Source of the DNA: DATBDM01 sp036269915 | Lineage (GTDB): Bacteria; Actinomycetota; Thermoleophilia; Solirubrobacterales; Solirubrobacteraceae | DNA: 9,178 nucleotides | Direction of reading: 5' to 3' | NCBI GenBank assembly: GCA_036269915.1 | Contig: DATBDM010000294.1 | Span: 1-9,178 of the forward strand | Shown: one piece after another, positions 6,116-9,178 of the stretch | Numbering within the stretch: the stretch's first letter is position 1 | How the letters are laid out: each line of letters opens with the position of its first letter | The notes under the pieces: generated by a model | Seen by the model: the letters and a program-made list of their open reading frames with translations, nothing else | What the model was told of the DNA's origin: nothing | Database searches by the model: none | Program-made: the position numbers and the translations under genes

Positions 6116-8049
6116 GCCTGCACCTCGTAGAGCGTGCCGGTGGTGACGCCCGCGTTCTTGACCGCGGTGCCGTGCTGCGTCACCCAGGTCGTGAGCGCCG
6201 AGGAGCTCGAGCCCCCCGGCCCGCCCATGCCGCCGCCGGAGACGAGCACGTAGCGCAGCTCGCCGCGGGCCACCATGGCCGCCAGCTGGGAGACGGTCGG
6301 CGCCGGGTCCTGCCCGCTGAAGCCGCCGATCGTCACCACCGGCTCGCCCGTGGAGAGGATGATGCTCGCCGTGGTATGCGATCCGGTCGCGGCCACGAGG
6401 TACTTCGCCGCGCCCTGGTGGGACTTCAGGTAGGCGATCGTGGTCGCGCTCAGCGACCCGCCGCCGCCCGGCCCGCGCATTGCGGCGCCCGAGGACGACG
6501 GGGATCCGCCGGTCCGGACGCCGGTCGGGCGCGCGCCGCCGCCCGGCCCGCCGAAGGAGGCCGACGCGCTCGCCGGGCCGGCGCTGACGTTGTTGCCGTC
6601 GAGCGAGCGGCCGGCGGTGGCGACGCTGTAGGCCGCCGGCGCGGCGCCGACCGCGACGACGGCGGCGACGGCCGCGATCGCGAGCCCCCGGCGCCCGAGG
6701 ACGCCGGGGACGCGCAGTGCCACCGAGGCGAAGACCGCCGCGCCCGCGAGGACGGGGATGATCCAGTGCAGCGCCGGAGCGAAGGTCGGCGTGCGCTGGA
6801 GCAGCGCGACCGACACCCAGGCGGTGGCGAGCACGGCGACGTCGAGCGCGGCGAGCCCCGCCCACGAGCGGGCGGCCCAGCGCCACAGCGTCACGCCGCC
6901 GGCGCCGGCCAGCGCGGCGACCGCGGGCGCCAGCGCGCTCACGTAGTAGGGGTGGAAGATGCCCTGCTGGGTCGAGAAGATCGCCACGTGGACGAGCGCC
7001 CACAGCCCGAAGAGGATCCAGCCGGCGCGGCGCAGGTCGGTGCGCGGCGCGCGCCGCGTCAGCCACAGCCCCGCGACGAGCGAGATGCCGGCGAGCGGGA
7101 GCAGCCACGCGATCTGGCCGCCGACCTGCGCGTTGAACATGCGCCACAGCCCGGCCGCGCCGCCGAACGACGCGCCGCCGCCTCCGCCGTTCTCCCCGAA
7201 CACGCGGCCGAAGCCGTTGTAGCCGAGGATCAGCTCCCAGACCGAGCCGTTCGTGCTGCCGCCGATGTAGGGCGCCGAGGCTGGCCACAGCGTGACGGCG
7301 GCCGGCCAGGCGGCGCTGACGACGACCATCGCCACCCCGGCGGCGGCCAGCTGGCGGAGGCGGGTGAGCAGCCGCGGCGGACCGGCGACGGCGTATGCGG
7401 CGGCGAGCGCCGGCACGACCATCCAGCCCTGCAGCATCTTCGTCATGAAGGCGAGGCCGACGATCGCGCCGCAGAGCACGAGGTGCCTGGTGCGGCCCGA
7501 CTCGAGCGCCCGCACGAGCATCCAGGCCGACGCGACGAGCAGCAGGACGAGCAGCGCGTCCGGGTTGTTCACGCGCCCGACCGCGACGGTGATCGGCGTG
7601 ATCGCCAGCGCGGAGGCGGCCAGGATGCCGGCGTGCGGGCCGAACACCCGTCGCACCGTGGAGAACAGCAGCCCGACGGCGCCGACCGTGCACAGCGCCT
7701 GGGGCAGCAACATGCTGAAGGACGAGAAGCCGAGCGCTCGAGCCGAGAGGCCCATGAGCCAGATCGCCAGCGGCGGCTTGTCGACGGTGATGAAGCTGCC
7801 GGGATCGAGCGATCCGAAGAACCACGCCTTCCAGCTCTCGCTCGCCGACTTCACCGCGGCCGCGTAGTAGGTGTTCGAGTAGCCCGAGCGGGTGAGGCCC
7901 CAGAGCACGAGCAGGGCGGACGCCGCCATCACGCCGAGCAGTGCGGGGCGCACCCAGCGCGGGTCGGCCTCGCGGGCGAGGGCAAGGGGGCGCGGGGGGC
8001 CGGCGGCGGACGCGCGGCGCCGCGCGAATGCGGGCACGGTGGCGGACAT
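6112..8049 (-). CDS. GT39-family membrane glycosyltransferase, ArnT/YkcB-like
   Basis: This polytopic membrane enzyme of 645 aa is expected to move a sugar from a polyprenyl-phosphate donor to an acceptor on the outer face of the membrane. After a basic cytoplasmic start and the first membrane helix (about 35-53), the first outer loop carries SNTYYAAAVKSASESWKAWFF, then GSLDPGSFITVDKPP (79-93). Asp82 and Asp90 mark the acidic catalytic region of the PMT/ArnT fold. GRVNNPDALLVLL and FMTKMLQGW are also typical of this bacterial group. Many hydrophobic helices follow to about residue 475. A Gly/Ser/Pro linker (about 485-535) leads to an outer C-terminal domain (SATTIAYLKSHQGAAKYLVA ... TIGGFSGQDPAPTVSQLAAMV ... 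LRYVLVSGGG ... TLYEVQA) like that of YkcA/B-type mannosyltransferases. I chose ATG 8047-8049 (GAGG eight bases upstream); a longer frame to 8187 runs into nadK. It heads a three-gene envelope operon. Donor and acceptor are unknown. Confidence 0.9.
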   Translation of the reverse strand: MSATVPAFARRRASAAGPPRPLALAREADPRWVRPALLGVMAASALLVLWGLTRSGYSNTYYAAAVKSASESWKAWFFGSLDPGSFITVDKPPLAIWLMGLSARALGFSSFSMLLPQALCTVGAVGLLFSTVRRVFGPHAGILAASALAITPITVAVGRVNNPDALLVLLLVASAWMLVRALESGRTRHLVLCGAIVGLAFMTKMLQGWMVVPALAAAYAVAGPPRLLTRLRQLAAAGVAMVVVSAAWPAAVTLWPASAPYIGGSTNGSVWELILGYNGFGRVFGENGGGGGASFGGAAGLWRMFNAQVGGQIAWLLPLAGISLVAGLWLTRRAPRTDLRRAGWILFGLWALVHVAIFSTQQGIFHPYYVSALAPAVAALAGAGGVTLWRWAARSWAGLAALDVAVLATAWVSVALLQRTPTFAPALHWIIPVLAGAAVFASVALRVPGVLGRRGLAIAAVAAVVAVGAAPAAYSVATAGRSLDGNNVSAGPASASASFGGPGGGARPTGVRTGGSPSSSGAAMRGPGGGGSLSATTIAYLKSHQGAAKYLVAATGSHTTASIILSTGEPVVTIGGFSGQDPAPTVSQLAAMVARGELRYVLVSGGGMGGPGGSSSSALTTWVTQHGTAVKNAGVTTGTLYEVQA

Positions 8050-8132
8050 GCGGTCAGCCTCGGCGGCGCGCGTGCGGGAGGGCTGGGCGACACCTGGGTG
8101 GTTCCTGAGAGCGAGCGGGTACGGGCGACGCC
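8050..8132. promoter_or_regulatory. Divergent intergenic region between GT39 gene and nadK
   Basis: These 83 bases must hold promoters for both directions, since the two genes start head to head. I see no convincing -35/-10 pair and no palindrome in it. Confidence 0.4.
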
Positions 8133-9059
8133 ATGACCGTCCCGGAGATGCCGCTGCACCCGAGCATCGGATTGGTCCTGCACCCACGGCGCGATCCCGG
8201 CGAGGTCGCCGGCACGATCGTCGACTGGGCGCGCTCGCACGGCGCCGAGGTGCTCGTCCGCGCGGACGACGCCGGCCGTGTGCCCGGCCGCGTGCGCGCC
8301 GTACCGGAGGCCGAGCTCGCCGCGGACGCCGACGCGCTCGTCGCCCTCGGCGGCGACGGCACGATGCTCGGCGCCCTGCGGCTCGCGGCCGCGCGGCCGG
8401 TGCCCGTCCTCGGCGTCAACCTGGGGCACCTCGGGTTCCTCGTCGAGGTCGAGCCGGGCGAGCTGAGTAGCGCGCTGGACCGGCTGGAGATGGGCGAGTT
8501 CGAGGTGGAGGACCACCCGGCGCTGATCCTGAGCGCGGGCGGGGTGGAGATGGTCGGCTTCAACGACGTCGCGCTCGCCCGCGTCCCCGGCGACGGCGCG
8601 GTGCAGGCCGCGCTCACGGTCGCGGGCCGCGCGTACGGCCGCTACCGCTGCGACGCGCTGATCCTCGCCACGCCGATCGGCTCGACCGCCTACTCCTACG
8701 CCGCCGGCGGCCCCGTCGTCTCGCCCATGCTCGACGCGGTGATCGTCTCGCCGGCCGCACCGATGGCGGGGATCAGCCGCCCCATGGTCATGTCGGCCGG
8801 CGAGCCGATCGGCCTCGAGCTGCTGACCGAGAGCGGCAGCCCGGCGCTCGAGGTCGACGGCACGGTGCTGCGCCGCGCCGCGCCGGGCGAGTCGATCGGG
8901 GTCACCCTGCGGCCCAACGCCGGTCGCGTCGTGCGGCTCGACGTCGACCGCTTCCAGCGGCGCAACCAGGTCAAGCTGAGCCTGCTCGACCTGCCGTTCC
9001 TGCCCGAGGACGTGCGCGACCTCGCGACCGGGCCTCCACCGCCGCTCGAACCTACGTAA
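8133..9059 (+). CDS. nadK: NAD kinase
   Basis: This 308-aa cytosolic enzyme phosphorylates NAD to NADP using ATP (or polyphosphate in many actinobacteria). The family motifs are in order: ALGGDGTML (71-79, catalytic Asp75), GVNLGHLGFL (94-103), FNDVAL (143-148, where most members have NE), DALILATPIGSTAYSYAAGGP (174-194) and EVDG (240-243). The segment 207-217 (SPAAPMAGISRP allowing for the preceding Ser) lacks the His of the usual PHxLxxRP motif. This is a visible oddity but not enough to doubt the family. The start at 8133 keeps the first strand (SIGLVLHPRR) and has no strong ribosome site; a second in-frame ATG at 8148 is possible. In actinobacteria nadK often lies between tlyA and recN. 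Here tlyA is replaced by a divergent glycosyltransferase gene. Confidence 0.95.
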   Translation: MTVPEMPLHPSIGLVLHPRRDPGEVAGTIVDWARSHGAEVLVRADDAGRVPGRVRAVPEAELAADADALVALGGDGTMLGALRLAAARPVPVLGVNLGHLGFLVEVEPGELSSALDRLEMGEFEVEDHPALILSAGGVEMVGFNDVALARVPGDGAVQAALTVAGRAYGRYRCDALILATPIGSTAYSYAAGGPVVSPMLDAVIVSPAAPMAGISRPMVMSAGEPIGLELLTESGSPALEVDGTVLRRAAPGESIGVTLRPNAGRVVRLDVDRFQRRNQVKLSLLDLPFLPEDVRDLATGPPPPLEPT

Positions 9060-9073
9060 TCCGTCCAAACGGA
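9060..9073 (+). terminator. Short hairpin just after nadK
   Basis: TCCGT (9060-9064) and ACGGA (9069-9073) pair around a CCAA loop immediately after the nadK TAA, followed by GCTTTGG. The stem is only five base pairs and the T-run is three bases, so it would be a weak terminator at most. Confidence 0.3.
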
Positions 9074-9105
9074 GCTTTGGCGCTTCCGCGGCAGTTCGCG
9101 CGCGC

Positions 9106-9111
9106 GATACT
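9106..9111 (+). promoter_or_regulatory. -10-like hexamer before the last partial gene
   Basis: GATACT is a 5/6 match to the TATACT form of the -10 box. It ends seven bases before the ATG at 9119, as expected for a leaderless transcript. No good -35 box is seen 16-18 bases upstream. Confidence 0.3.
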
Positions 9112-9118
9112 CGCCGCG

Positions 9119-9178
9119 ATGAGCGCCGGGGCGCGGGCCAGGAGGGCCCGGACATGGGGGTGGGGATCCGCGGTGCTC
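9119..9178 (+). CDS. Start of a gene cut by the window edge
   Basis: The frame from ATG 9119 reads MSAGARARRARTWGWGSAVL and stays open to the edge. Its Arg-rich start could precede a membrane helix. An alternative start, ATG 9154 in another frame, has AGGAGG eight bases upstream and reads MGVGIRGA. A GTG at 9173 (GTG CTC) is a third option and would fit a RecN-like N-terminus, since recN often follows nadK in actinobacteria. Too little is visible to choose. Confidence 0.3.
   Translation, partial: MSAGARARRARTWGWGSAVL

Noticed and set aside
6172..8136. 654-codon plus-strand frame antisense to the glycosyltransferase
   Set aside because: Its composition is Arg/Gly/Ala-rich with no domain. The opposite strand encodes a coherent GT39 protein.
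8050..8187. 46-residue N-terminal extension of the glycosyltransferase
   Set aside because: It would overlap the nadK start, and its sequence lacks membrane-protein or family character. ATG 8049 has a ribosome-site-like GAGG.

Overview
The window is high-GC DNA (roughly 70-75% by eye) with strong G/C third-position bias, several genes lacking a Shine-Dalgarno sequence, and actinobacterial-style regulators. It most resembles a chromosomal segment of a high-GC actinobacterium, perhaps of the Thermoleophilia/Solirubrobacterales type; that placement is inference, as no rRNA or other marker gene is present. I see no tRNA, rRNA, CRISPR array, transposase or phage gene.

Region 1 (17-3344, minus strand) is a three-gene unit in the order FadR-type GntR regulator, 3-dehydroquinate-synthase-like sugar phosphate cyclase, and glutamate-1-semialdehyde-aminomutase-like class III aminotransferase. 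A 19-bp palindrome overlaps a plausible promoter just upstream of the aminotransferase. A 16/19 copy and a looser 13/19 copy overlap the promoter of the regulator itself. The simplest reading is an autoregulated pathway in which a cyclised keto-sugar acid or cyclitol is made and then transaminated. The product cannot be named from the sequence.

Region 2 (3411-5309, plus strand) holds three further regulators in a row: a NarL/LuxR-type response regulator whose receiver has lost its phospho-acceptor Asp, a 70-residue XRE-type helix-turn-helix protein, and a BenM/CatM-like LysR regulator. With the GntR gene this makes four transcription factors in about 2.6 kb.

Region 3 (5310-8049) contains a short, relatively AT-richer gap and then a minus-strand operon: a YkcB/ArnT-like GT39 membrane glycosyltransferase, a 66-residue exported or membrane-anchored protein overlapping it by ATGA, and a small lipoprotein whose reading frame is broken by one apparent base deletion. 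All three products are expected at the cell envelope.

Region 4 (8133-9178, plus strand) has NAD kinase (nadK), divergent from the glycosyltransferase, then a weak hairpin and the first bases of another gene that leaves the window.
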